Shown here piece by piece: positions 27,383 to 36,305 of a DNA stretch of 64,000 nt (position 1 is its first letter; every line of letters starts with the position of its first letter). Origin of the DNA: JACKAQ01 sp965227145 (GTDB lineage Bacteria > Calditrichota > Calditrichia > RBG-13-44-9 > J075); assembly GCA_965227145.1 (NCBI GenBank), contig OZ245730.1, positions 4,650,001 to 4,714,000 on the forward strand, read 5' to 3'. A program made the position numbers and the translations under genes. The notes under the pieces are model-generated. The model was not told the DNA's origin and did not search any database. It saw only the letters and a program-made list of their open reading frames with translations.

Positions 27383-27873
27383 TTGGAAGAACTCCTTTTT
27401 AACTCACAGCGAATGATTTTTCCGCGGGCGGATAAATTGGTCCGCGAAACATCCACCACAAAGCGTTTTTGCAGCAGTTTTCTGCCGATCAACACGGGAT
27501 ATTTCATGTCGGAACGGTCGGTCAGTGAGAGAATAACGGTTAGATTTTCATCAAAAATCCGCAAAATAGTTTGGATAAAATAGCGATCTTCGCTGTGTCC
27601 GGACGAGCTGCGCACGGTTTTTCGCTGATGGATCGGCAGCACAAATTCCTTTTCGTCGTAATCCTGATGCGACGGATCGAGCAGGTTGAAATGTACTTTT
27701 TCCACACCGCCGACCGTTACCGGATGAATGTGGTTGCAGTGGATGGCACACGACCACGCGCCGGAATCGATTTTTGCATCGATGCCGCGCAAATCCAGCT
27801 CCGGAAAATCGACAATTTCCCGTCGCCCGATGAGCAGTTTTGGCTTTTTTTCACTTTTTTTTGTCGCAGCCAT
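27379..27873 (-). CDS. RimB-like retropepsin-fold protease (PF05618 family)
   Basis: 164 residues. A Lys-rich N-terminus is followed by the RimB/putative zinc-protease domain. KIDSGAWSCAIHC carries the retropepsin-type D-S-G, with conserved KTVRSSSGHSEDRYFIQT in the middle and YPVLIGRKLLQKRFVVDVSR at the end. RimB regulates or trims the RimK product in Pseudomonas. It follows the AsmA-like gene by six bases and overlaps the RimK-like gene by four, forming a tight operon. Confidence 0.86.
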   Translation of the reverse strand: MAATKKSEKKPKLLIGRREIVDFPELDLRGIDAKIDSGAWSCAIHCNHIHPVTVGGVEKVHFNLLDPSHQDYDEKEFVLPIHQRKTVRSSSGHSEDRYFIQTILRIFDENLTVILSLTDRSDMKYPVLIGRKLLQKRFVVDVSRTNLSARGKIIRCELKRSSSK

Positions 27874-27879
27874 TCGCCG

Positions 27880-30405
27880 TCAATCCTTTTTCCAGATGCC
27901 TTTCAGCTTGTCTTTCAATTTTTGTTCAGCTTCTTTTTTCTTCTTTTCCAGTTCTTCCTTCATTTTCCGTTCGGCTTCGGCTTTCTGTTTTGCGGCTTCC
28001 GCATCGGCGGCGGCTTTCAGTGGATCGGTTGCGCCTTCCAGCACGTTTGCGCCGGAAACGTTCAGCACCGGATTTTTAAAAGTGCCGCCTACTTTCACAT
28101 CCACCACAACCGTGCCGGAGCTGAGCATATTTGCATCCGTTTTGATAAACTGGCTGATTGCCGCATTCGCCTGATCGCGCAATTCCGCTGCGGGAACGTG
28201 CACTTTCATCGCATAATCGACCGACTGGTCGATACCGTTGGAACCCGTTGCCTCGATTAAATATTTGTCAATATTGAACTTAAACGGCTCAACATAAAAC
28301 CGTCCGTTTTTGATAGAATATGTCGGGTTCACATCGCTCAGCGCCGGATTGTGCAGGGCACTCAGGCTCAATTTTTCGGATAATTTGTTGAAAATATCCG
28401 TGTCTGTGATTTTCACTTTGGGCACTACCAAACTGCCTTTGCTGGTTAAAGCGGACATCACCGGCAGCAAATTTTGGTCGAGCGAGGAATTCAACGTGAG
28501 TTGACCGCTGAATTTACCGTCCATTTTTTCGGAAAGCGGCATAAATTTTTGCACCGTCACAAAGCTGGTGAACGTTTCGGGAATCGCGAAATTATCGATG
28601 AGCACATCGAAAAACATCTCCGGTTTTTTGGGTGGAATGTAGCTGTATTCGCCACTGGTGCGCAGCGATCCCTGCAGCATGTTGGCGCTCAAATCCAGCA
28701 GGCTGAGTTTTTGATCTTTCAGCAGCAAATTGCCTTTTACGTTCTTCATTTCCAACTTGTCGAACAGCACTTTTTGGCAATCGGCAGCCAGCAGAAATTC
28801 CACTTTTGCGGGCAGTTCGATGGCTTGCAGCGGTTCGCTTTCGCCGGCGATCCACGGATTCAAATCGAGCAATTTCGATTGCAGCGCCAGCGTGCCTTTA
28901 ACGGTTTGATCGTGAAATACATAACCGAAAATATTTTCCAGCACGCCGTTGGCCTGCAGATCGCTGCTGCCGAATGTCGCCCGTAAATTTTGCAATGACG
29001 CTTTTTGCGGTGAAAACTGCAGATCGGCGCTTTGCAGCGCGATTGCCTCCGGCAATTCCGGCGCGGCGTATTTCACATCGCTGAATTTCAGCGTGCCGCC
29101 GGTGGAAAAGTTGCTGATGTCATTATTTTGTATCGCAGAAAGCGCACCTTTCAACTGGAAATCGGACTGCACTTTTCCGGCCAGTTCCACGCCCTCGCCG
29201 AGCGGGAAAATATTTTTCACTTCGCCCAAATTCAGTCGCCCGACGATGTTCGTTTCCAGATACGGATCAGAAACCGGCGTTTTCACCAGCAGCTTGGCAT
29301 CCAACGGTTCTTTCAAAATTTCGATGTGCATTTTCTGCAAATCGATAACCGTGGCGTCCGCTGTTTTGCCGGGATTTTTGGCGAGCAACTGGATTTGCAC
29401 ATTTTCCACCGGCGTTGGCAAATCGGGATATTGGAACATGCCGTTTTTTACATCCAGCGCGATTTCGAACGCAGGAATTTGCGTTTCGGTGAGCGCGCCG
29501 TTCGCGCTGCCGCGCAGCAAAAAGCTGCCATCCGCCTGCAAATCGGCAAAATCTTTCCGGTAAATAAACGGGATCATGCTCAGCAAATCTTTGAATTGCG
29601 CTTCCGGCGCATCGAAGGTGATATCCATTTCCAGATTTTCGCCGACCTGCTGCACCCACCCGGAAGCGTTGAGCTGCAACGCATTCAGCGCGATTGTGTT
29701 CTGCTGCAGGGTGTATTTGTTCGTCGCCAGATCCACCGCGATGTTCACCGTCGCATCCAGTTTGGCGTTGTTGATCAGCGTTGCACCGCCGTTGTCAAAA
29801 CGGATATTTGCGATGTTCGTTGCTGTGGTCATCGCAAATTGCGATGCGGTAAAATCGCCGCTGCCGCGATGGTTGAAGCCGTCCAGCTTGAGCAACACGC
29901 CGCCCGATTCGTCCGCGTATTCGATATCCGCATCGACGATCCGGTAATCGCGCAGCTCAAAACTTGCGCCGCCGGCGGATTCGTCCTCAGTCGTCGTCTG
30001 CTCCGGATTTGGCTTCACAATGTTCGTGTTCATCGCGCCATCCGAATTCACGGTTACGGAAATTCGCGGGCGCTCCACCAAAATGGAATTGATGACCATC
30101 GCGCCGCCCTGCCACAAGCTGCTCAGTTGCAGCGCAATTTCCAGATTGTCGATCGCAGCGAGCGTATCGCCCGCAAACGGTTCGTGATTCACCACCGTCA
30201 ATCCGCGCAATCCCACGCTCATTTGGGGAAAACTGCGAATCAGGCTGATATCCACATCCGCAAAATCCACCGTCGCAGTGAAATTTTTGTTCACATCCGC
30301 TTTTATCCACGCGATAATGTCATCGCGAAAAATCATTGGCAGCGCAATCAGCGCGACCAAAATGAGCAATAAAAAGCCCGCAATAATCCCGATTATTTTT
30401 TTCAT
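27880..30405 (-). CDS. AsmA-family envelope protein
   Basis: 841 residues. One N-terminal membrane helix (MKKIIGIIAGFLLLILVALIAL) is followed by DDIIAWIKADVNKNFTATVDFADVDISL, the typical AsmA N-terminal domain. A long repetitive beta-rich region (about 60-720) and an AsmA C-terminal segment (about 700-790: LSALHNPALSDVNPTYSIKNG, DYAMKVHVPAAE) follow. The tail is a highly charged Lys/Glu coiled segment. AsmA/TamB-like proteins bridge the envelope and are implicated in lipid transport to the outer membrane, which fits lpxK downstream. AAAGGAA ahead of the ATG supports the start. It is the first gene of the RimB-RimK-deacylase-fusion operon. Confidence 0.88.
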   Translation of the reverse strand: MKKIIGIIAGFLLLILVALIALPMIFRDDIIAWIKADVNKNFTATVDFADVDISLIRSFPQMSVGLRGLTVVNHEPFAGDTLAAIDNLEIALQLSSLWQGGAMVINSILVERPRISVTVNSDGAMNTNIVKPNPEQTTTEDESAGGASFELRDYRIVDADIEYADESGGVLLKLDGFNHRGSGDFTASQFAMTTATNIANIRFDNGGATLINNAKLDATVNIAVDLATNKYTLQQNTIALNALQLNASGWVQQVGENLEMDITFDAPEAQFKDLLSMIPFIYRKDFADLQADGSFLLRGSANGALTETQIPAFEIALDVKNGMFQYPDLPTPVENVQIQLLAKNPGKTADATVIDLQKMHIEILKEPLDAKLLVKTPVSDPYLETNIVGRLNLGEVKNIFPLGEGVELAGKVQSDFQLKGALSAIQNNDISNFSTGGTLKFSDVKYAAPELPEAIALQSADLQFSPQKASLQNLRATFGSSDLQANGVLENIFGYVFHDQTVKGTLALQSKLLDLNPWIAGESEPLQAIELPAKVEFLLAADCQKVLFDKLEMKNVKGNLLLKDQKLSLLDLSANMLQGSLRTSGEYSYIPPKKPEMFFDVLIDNFAIPETFTSFVTVQKFMPLSEKMDGKFSGQLTLNSSLDQNLLPVMSALTSKGSLVVPKVKITDTDIFNKLSEKLSLSALHNPALSDVNPTYSIKNGRFYVEPFKFNIDKYLIEATGSNGIDQSVDYAMKVHVPAAELRDQANAAISQFIKTDANMLSSGTVVVDVKVGGTFKNPVLNVSGANVLEGATDPLKAAADAEAAKQKAEAERKMKEELEKKKKEAEQKLKDKLKGIWKKD

Positions 30406-30510
30406 AAAAATTCCTTTTGGGCAAATTCAATCGATTTCCGGTAGCGCGTGCCGCAACAGCGACACACGCCGGAAATACTAAAATATACTGCAAATTTGCA
30501 CAGTGCAATG

Positions 30511-32142
30511 CTACAATTTTACGATATAGTGCGGGGAAGGGTCTTCGGGCAGGTTTTCGAGCAGGTTTTCGATAAATTCCGGCCCGTATTTGATAACGAA
30601 GTACAGCATCGAGAGCACGCGCTCCTGATAATTGCCGCCGGGCAGCAAATTGAGCTGAATTTTTTCGAGCTGGCGAACCAGCGTTTCGTTGCGCTGTTCC
30701 AGCGATCGCACGATTTTTCCGCTGAGTTTTTCGAAATTGCCTTCGATGCTGTCGCGGGTTTTTTCCAGCGAATTCACCAGCGTCGGGTCAACGGCTTCCA
30801 GTTGGGAATGCAGTGCGTTCAACGCATCGCTGATGGTTTTGCTGGTCGTTTCGACCGAATTGAACAATTGCTGACCGGCGCCGTTGCGGATTACGGTGTC
30901 GATAAAATCGGGGCGATTTTCCAGAATTTCCGCGAAACCGAGTTCATTTTTGTCGATCTGTTTCTGGATTTTTCCCTCGACGATGGTCAGCCGGTGGCGC
31001 GGAAAAACAACCGGTATGGGAATTTCGAAATGCGAATAAAGCGCGGCAACTTGCGCAAAATACGCCACTTCAGACGGTCCGCCAACGTATGCAACGGTCG
31101 GCAGCAGCGAATCCTGCATCAGCGGGCGCAGCGCCACATTCGGCGACAAATATTGCGGCGATTCCGAACAGGTTTTCAGCAAGTCCTCGCGGGCAACCGG
31201 ACGGTGTCCGTCGGGATATTTCAGCAGAAATTGCCCATTGTCGTCCACATCCACCCGCACGCGCCGGGCATTTTTGTCGTTCAAAAACAACAGCGTTTGA
31301 TTTGGATTGAAATGGATCTGGGTGCCGTATCCGGCGTCGGATAATTCACTATTGCGTTGGTTGGCGACTTCCAGAATTTTATCGGCATTGGTGAGCGCTT
31401 TCTCGAACAGCGGTTGCGCCAATCGACAAACGCCGCTCCCGGAGGGATCGAACAGCACCAAACCGTGTTCGCCGAAAAAGGTCAGCAGCAGATCCGCAAA
31501 TGCGTCCGCGTAACCGCGACCGCTTTTGTACGAACCGATAAACGCATCCAGCGCTGCGGATTTGAATTCCGTATCGAAAAAATCCGCGTCGGCGATTTCC
31601 CGCCATTCGGCGAATGCATCGCTGATTTTTCGGGCGGCAATCGGTTTCTCCGCGTCGTCCGGCGCTTCGTCCAGTTGCAACGTTTTCAACTCATTTTCTT
31701 TGGTGAGATAGTTCGTTTTGGCGATTTCCGCAAAATCGCTGTCGTTCACTTCCAGCCAGAACAGCGGCACAAATTGCTTTTCCGGGAATTGCCGCTGCAA
31801 CTGTTTCGCGAGGTTGATCACCGTCATCGTTTTAAAAAACGTGTACAGCGGTCCGCCCAAAACGCCCGCCTGCTGACCGGTAACGACGGCAAATGTATTG
31901 CTATCTGCAAGTTTTTCAATATGTTGCAGGGTTGCTTTTCCGGTGTTCCAGCGGCTGTGCTGGTTGCGGAGTACCGCAACCAATTCCGCTCGCGGAATTG
32001 CAAAATTGCTGCGTTCGTCAATCACCTTCGCCCAATTTCCGGTGAAATGATGGGGATAAAACGCTCGGATTTTTTCGGGATTGTGCAAATAATCGTTAAA
32101 TATATCGGGTGTTTCACTGCGTTTCAGCGGTTGAAATTGCAT
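30511..32142 (-). CDS. bshC: Bacillithiol biosynthesis cysteine-adding enzyme BshC
   Basis: 543 residues from the ATG at 32142, chosen because AGGA stands eight bases upstream and the family N-terminus starts there (MQFQPLKRSETPDIFNDYL). The key motif AVVTGQQAGVLGGPLYTFFKTMTV is near residues 84-107. LFWLEVNDSDFAEI and the YVGGPSEVAYFAQ motif follow, and there is a C-terminal coiled region. BshC attaches cysteine to glucosaminyl-malate to finish bacillithiol, the low-molecular-weight thiol of Bacillota and several Bacteroidota-like lineages. bshA and bshB are not in the window. It is a single gene between the AsmA-like gene and an element at 32241. Confidence 0.94.
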   Translation of the reverse strand: MQFQPLKRSETPDIFNDYLHNPEKIRAFYPHHFTGNWAKVIDERSNFAIPRAELVAVLRNQHSRWNTGKATLQHIEKLADSNTFAVVTGQQAGVLGGPLYTFFKTMTVINLAKQLQRQFPEKQFVPLFWLEVNDSDFAEIAKTNYLTKENELKTLQLDEAPDDAEKPIAARKISDAFAEWREIADADFFDTEFKSAALDAFIGSYKSGRGYADAFADLLLTFFGEHGLVLFDPSGSGVCRLAQPLFEKALTNADKILEVANQRNSELSDAGYGTQIHFNPNQTLLFLNDKNARRVRVDVDDNGQFLLKYPDGHRPVAREDLLKTCSESPQYLSPNVALRPLMQDSLLPTVAYVGGPSEVAYFAQVAALYSHFEIPIPVVFPRHRLTIVEGKIQKQIDKNELGFAEILENRPDFIDTVIRNGAGQQLFNSVETTSKTISDALNALHSQLEAVDPTLVNSLEKTRDSIEGNFEKLSGKIVRSLEQRNETLVRQLEKIQLNLLPGGNYQERVLSMLYFVIKYGPEFIENLLENLPEDPSPHYIVKL

Positions 32143-32240
32143 GTGGATTCCTGTATGTGTTATTGTTGATTTCGAAAATGGCGGATTGCGCGGCGGCACA
32201 TCCGTCCGGTATTCGCTGTTCGAATGACGTCGTGAATATT

Positions 32241-32353
32241 TTGCCACGGAGGCACGGAGTGCACAGGGTTCGAGAAACTTAAACTAAATAAAAACAGAAA
32301 ATTACATGAAGCGTGTTTTGTTTCTCTCCGTGATTTCTGTGGCTCTGTGGCAA
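32241..32353. repeat. Short element with imperfect terminal inverted repeats
   Basis: TTGCCACGGAG at the left end and CTCTGTGGCAA at the right end are inverted repeats with one mismatch, enclosing 91 bases. Internal GCACGGAG and CTCCGTG blocks also pair. The sequence type (CACGGAGGCACGGAG...CTGTGGCTCTGTGGC) resembles non-coding repeats that are scattered in many environmental genomes. Related degraded text occurs at about 36225-36260 and 57855-57905. It has no coding capacity. Confidence 0.5.
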
Positions 32354-32414
32354 TAAATTACAGCATCCGATTCGGTAGTTTAGATGAACAGGCGGCAGGT
32401 GGGATACGGTTTTT

Positions 32415-33704
32415 CTAAAAATTAAGTTGCAGCCGCCGGTCTTTCAGATTGGCGACATCCACAGCTTCATCTTTTTCGGCGAGCAGCTGGCCGTTGCGCA
32501 TCAGGTTGATAAAATTCACGCCGTCGTTGAGTACCAAATCGCTGATTGGCGTCACATACGGCAGCACTTCGCCGTTCAAAATAATGTTGTCACCCGGACG
32601 ATCGGAGAGCAAGTCCAGTGTGTCCAGCGTTGGCGATTGTTGCAGATGGAAAGACAATTCCACCGTTTCGCCGGCGGAAATTCGCACCAGTTCTTTTTCC
32701 GGCAAACTGATGTACTTATTTTCCACAATCCGGATTTCGTAAACGCCCTCGGCAACCGGGAACGCCAGCCCGTTCGCCTTAATTCCGGTCATTTTATTGC
32801 TCAAATACACAAATCCGGATGCCCGGTTGCTGCTGATTTTCAAATATCCGACATCACTTTTTTCCATCGAAAATTGCACGTTGGTCACATCATTTTCATT
32901 CACCAACACACGGTGGTATTGCGGCGTTGCCAAATAGCCATCTTTCACAACCGAAATAATGTGATGTCCCACCGGAATTTCCATCGCTGAAAGATCGGCA
33001 ACGGGCATTTTGATGCCGTCCACATAAACATCCACATCGGTTTGATTCACATCAATTTGCAGCATGCCCATTTTGCCGACGTTTTTCATCTCGAAACTGA
33101 CGGCAGCGGTTTTGCCATTTTCCAGCACCACTTTTTGCATCGGCGGCCACGCGGCAAATCCCTCTTTGTAAATCGATATAAAATAAGAACCTGTGCTCAT
33201 ATCAGGCAGGGTGAGCGGCGTGATTTCGTCGCGGCGTTCGATGCCGTTGATAAAAACGTGCGCACCCGGCACTTCGGATTCAATCACCAACGTTCCTGCC
33301 GAAACCTGCGGATTTGGGTTGTATCGCCAAACATACGCAAAAACCGCAAATGCGATGGCAATTGCCGCAGCATTAACCGCCCAGCGCACCCATTTCTGGC
33401 GTTTGCGCATCTTCCGCCGGGAGCTGCCTTTGGTTGTCCGCCGTTTGCTCCGGCGATGCTCCGCTTCTTCCGGCGTTAGCCATTCGATGCCGCCGCGATG
33501 ATTGGTGTATTTCACATAACCGCGATCGGCGTAGAATTTTTCCTCTTCCTCTTCCCGGATCTGTTGGCGCAGCCGTTCCTCCAGCTTTGTTTGCCGGGCT
33601 GCGTCGCTATCGTCCTGATGTTCCTGCGACCGTTCCAGCCGCTTTTCCAGTTTTTCGCGAATCTGATCCCGTAATTGCTTTTCTTCTTCCGGCGTTAACG
33701 CCAT
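32415..33704 (-). CDS. Membrane protein with multiple PEGA domains
   Basis: 429 residues. A charged coiled-coil N-terminus (LRDQIREKLEKRLERSQEHQ) and an Arg/Lys-rich stretch (about 83-108) precede one membrane helix (about 110-127, WAVNAAAIAIAFAVFAYVW). Four tandem PEGA-type beta domains follow, starting near residues 137, 215, 283 and 355 (for example VIESEVPGAHVFINGIERRD and IDVNQTDVDVYVDGIKM). PEGA repeats are found in surface-layer and kinase-linked extracytoplasmic proteins. A perfect GGAGGTGA lies three bases before the ATG, one of the strongest ribosome binding sites in the window. It lies just downstream of the epimerase gene on the same strand. Confidence 0.8.
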   Translation of the reverse strand: MALTPEEEKQLRDQIREKLEKRLERSQEHQDDSDAARQTKLEERLRQQIREEEEEKFYADRGYVKYTNHRGGIEWLTPEEAEHRRSKRRTTKGSSRRKMRKRQKWVRWAVNAAAIAIAFAVFAYVWRYNPNPQVSAGTLVIESEVPGAHVFINGIERRDEITPLTLPDMSTGSYFISIYKEGFAAWPPMQKVVLENGKTAAVSFEMKNVGKMGMLQIDVNQTDVDVYVDGIKMPVADLSAMEIPVGHHIISVVKDGYLATPQYHRVLVNENDVTNVQFSMEKSDVGYLKISSNRASGFVYLSNKMTGIKANGLAFPVAEGVYEIRIVENKYISLPEKELVRISAGETVELSFHLQQSPTLDTLDLLSDRPGDNIILNGEVLPYVTPISDLVLNDGVNFINLMRNGQLLAEKDEAVDVANLKDRRLQLNF

Positions 33705-33765
33705 TGTTCACCTCCGCCGCGAACCCGTGCGGCAATTAATGTAGTGTCAGCTCCCAACATTCTGT

Positions 33766-34746
33766 TTACAGCCAACCGTGTTCTTTATACCAATTGCAGG
33801 TTTCCGCCAACCCTTTTTCCAGCGAAATTTCGGTAAGAAATCCCAAAGTTTCGCGGATTTTTTCTGCGGAAAATACCCAATATCCGGCGTTCACTTCAAT
33901 CATTTTTTGGCGATTGAGAATGCTCGGTTTCCCGGTGATTTTTGATCCGAGCTCCATAATTCCCGCAAATCCGTAAGCTACGGCGTATGGCACGGGAATA
34001 TTCATTACACTTTTGTTCATCGCTGATTTGAGAATGTCGATCACATTCGACCATTCGCACGGTTGCGGATTGCAGATGTTGAAAATCTCACCGGTCGAGC
34101 GATCGTCGTTCGCCGCAGCGATGATGCCGCGCGCCAGATCGAACACATGAATAATGCTCACCACCGGATCGTGCGAACCCACTTTCAGATTCACACCGGC
34201 TTTCACATTTTTGAATACTTCGAAAACATCGGTATCGCGGGGACCGTAAACGGTGGGCGGGCGCAAAATGGTGACCGGCAATTTGCCGAAATACGATTGC
34301 GCGACTTCATCTGCCTGCAATTTGCTTTTACCGTAATCGGTGAGCGGATTTGCCGGCGCATCTTCCGTTTTCGATTCGCCCGGATTGGACGGTCCGCAAG
34401 CGGCCTGGCTGCCCACAAACACCACTTTTTTGATGCCGGGATTTTCCACCAGCGTCACTTCCATCAGGTTTTTGGTGGCTTGCACATTTCCGCGATAAAA
34501 TTCCTCCGGCGTGAGCGCTTTGGTGACACCCGCGATGTGCAAAACCACATCCGATCTGCCAATCGCTTCGCGCAGCGAATCCGGATCGTTCAACGATCCG
34601 TAACAATATTCCACCGGCAGCCCTTCCAGCCAGCGCAAATTGCTGGTTTTCCGCACCAGACAAACGACGGTTTCACCCGCATCTGTTAGCTGTTTGACAA
34701 CCCAACTCCCCACAAAACCGGTTCCACCGGTGACGAAATAGCGCAT
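33766..34746 (-). CDS. NAD-dependent epimerase/dehydratase (extended SDR)
   Basis: 326 residues. The NAD loop TGGTGFVG is at 6-13, the catalytic YGKSK at about 149-153, and RPPTVYGPRDTDVF near 172-185. These define the extended short-chain dehydrogenase family, whose members epimerise or reduce nucleotide sugars, sterols or dihydroflavonol-like compounds. The absence of sugar-nucleotide genes nearby leaves the substrate open. No strong ribosome binding site is seen. The PEGA gene follows after 61 bases. Confidence 0.87.
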   Translation of the reverse strand: MRYFVTGGTGFVGSWVVKQLTDAGETVVCLVRKTSNLRWLEGLPVEYCYGSLNDPDSLREAIGRSDVVLHIAGVTKALTPEEFYRGNVQATKNLMEVTLVENPGIKKVVFVGSQAACGPSNPGESKTEDAPANPLTDYGKSKLQADEVAQSYFGKLPVTILRPPTVYGPRDTDVFEVFKNVKAGVNLKVGSHDPVVSIIHVFDLARGIIAAANDDRSTGEIFNICNPQPCEWSNVIDILKSAMNKSVMNIPVPYAVAYGFAGIMELGSKITGKPSILNRQKMIEVNAGYWVFSAEKIRETLGFLTEISLEKGLAETCNWYKEHGWL

Positions 34747-34903
34747 TTGCGTTTCCGAATCTTCTTTATAATGTTCAAATATTGGTCAATGACCCAACCT
34801 GATACAGTATTTTTTTATTTCAGGCGCGAAAAATAAATCCAATCATTCTGCGATGCAATACATTTTAACACACTCCGGTGCAGAAACGAACGGATTCTGA
34901 AGA

Positions 34904-36025
34904 TTACGTTTGCCAGATTTCCATCGCGATGCCCAACCGTTCGATATCGCGGAAAAAGCGAACCGGCTCCACCACACCAGCCTGAAACCACAGCCCTGGT
35001 CGCCGGATGCTGCCGTCCAGATATTGCAGCAGACAGGCAACTGCCGGCACAGCGGTCAAAAAATAGGCGTCGTCGTGGGTCAATCGCAGATGTAAATTGC
35101 TGTGCGATCCGTTTCTTTTTCCCGATGCCATAAGTTGCAACACCGCGCCATACGGCGGTTTGCTGAAGCGCGTCAGGCCTTGGAAAAACAGGTTTTCCAA
35201 CCATTTCAGCGGTTTGTTTGGAAATAATTTTAGCGCAGCGAGCGCAACCGGCATGATCACGTAATCGGTCATCCAATTGAATCCGGCAATGTAAAATCCT
35301 GTTTCGCGCAACGTTGGAATCGCGTCGGGCAAATCGCGCAATTCCGCCAAAAACATTGGTGAGCAATAGCGATCACCGAACCGTTCGCCAAAATTGAATT
35401 TCGGGAAACCGTGCATGCCCGGGCGAATCCACTGCCCGTTTTTGAGCACTTGCGGATTAAAATGTTTCAGCTCACCCAAAAATTCCGCGATGGTGGCGGG
35501 GGACAAATCCAGCGCGCGCCAGTCCAGTTGAAACGCAGCGCTGATGTTGGCAACTTCCAGCGCATCGAAACGGGTTGCCGCAAATCGCGCCATTGCCGCG
35601 GGAACGCCGGGATGAAAACCGCCATCGGTGATGAAGCTTCTGCCGCATTCGTGGATTTTATCTGCAATTTCGTTGAGTGCCGCCAGTTTTACCGGCGAAG
35701 ATAGCTGGACATCAAAATAATCGGCGTTTGCCGCGATCGCCGCAGCCGCAACGTTCCGCGCAAAATCGATGGTGCTGGATGCAACCACCACCAACTGAAC
35801 GCCCGCAAATGCGTTTTTCAAATGTTCCGCGTCGGCTGCATCCGCCGGTTGGGCGGAAACGCGTCCGGTGTGAAATTCGCGATCCAAATCATCGGCGACC
35901 GCCTGTGCCCGCGCCATGTTCCGTCCCGCAATAATCAAATGCGCGTCGCTTTCCTGCAGCAGCAATCTGGCAATCGGCAACCCGGCGTTGCCGTATCCGC
36001 CGAGGATCAAAATTTTCGGCTGCAT
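34904..36025 (-). CDS. Saccharopine dehydrogenase-like NAD(P)-binding protein
   Basis: 373 residues. The Rossmann motif ILILGGYGNAGLPIARLL is at 5-22, followed by AGRNMARAQAVADDL and a Sacchrp_dh_NADP-type domain, then a C-terminal domain with a hydrophobic stretch (YVIMPVALAALKLFPNKPLKWL, about 255-276). Members include saccharopine and trans-acting enoyl reductases and carboxynorspermidine-type enzymes, so the reaction is not assigned. The sequence GAGGCGGAT just before the ATG gives a fair start. It is followed by the epimerase gene after 157 bases. Confidence 0.75.
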   Translation of the reverse strand: MQPKILILGGYGNAGLPIARLLLQESDAHLIIAGRNMARAQAVADDLDREFHTGRVSAQPADAADAEHLKNAFAGVQLVVVASSTIDFARNVAAAAIAANADYFDVQLSSPVKLAALNEIADKIHECGRSFITDGGFHPGVPAAMARFAATRFDALEVANISAAFQLDWRALDLSPATIAEFLGELKHFNPQVLKNGQWIRPGMHGFPKFNFGERFGDRYCSPMFLAELRDLPDAIPTLRETGFYIAGFNWMTDYVIMPVALAALKLFPNKPLKWLENLFFQGLTRFSKPPYGAVLQLMASGKRNGSHSNLHLRLTHDDAYFLTAVPAVACLLQYLDGSIRRPGLWFQAGVVEPVRFFRDIERLGIAMEIWQT

Positions 36026-36120
36026 ATCCGCCTCGCTTTCGACGAAAATTCACCGTTTAACGATCTATTTTTTATAAAATTATCGACTGTAGATAAGCCG
36101 CAGAGGGTGTTGAGAAATAT

Positions 36121-36147
36121 GGAGATTCCTGCATTCGCAGGAATGAC
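36121..36147. repeat. Dispersed palindromic repeat, copy 3
   Basis: GGAGATTCCTGCATTCGCAG followed by GAATGAC. It is flanked on the left by GAAATAT and on the right by CTTTT, exactly the context of copy 4 146 bases away. The interval between them contains the inverted repeat TCAAAGC-TCCC-GCTTTGA. Confidence 0.7.
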
Positions 36148-36266
36148 CTTTTACACAAATTAGCATAAATTTTACGCACTCGTTCAAAGCTCCCGCTTTG
36201 AACGCCAATTTCTGAAATCGTCGGCTTTTCCTCAGCGTTCTTTGCGATCTCTGCGGTTAAAAATAT

Positions 36267-36293
36267 GGAGATACCTGCATTCGCAGGAATGAC
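36267..36293. repeat. Dispersed palindromic repeat, copy 4
   Basis: GGAGATACCTGCATTCGCAG followed by GAATGAC, one base different from copy 3. It ends 13 bases before the stop codon of the ATPase-kinase gene. A degraded CTCTGCGGTTAA-type repeat directly abuts it on the left. Confidence 0.7.
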
Positions 36294-36305
36294 CTTTTGC
36301 AACCG

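Noticed and set aside
32241..32353. Possible CRISPR or tandem array
   Set aside because: There is only one inverted pair and no regularly spaced direct repeats. No CRISPR array was seen anywhere in the window.
36072..36302. 76-codon frame reading VIPANAGIS and FLRMQESP
   Set aside because: These peptides are translations of the dispersed palindromic repeat and a second repeat type, not a protein.
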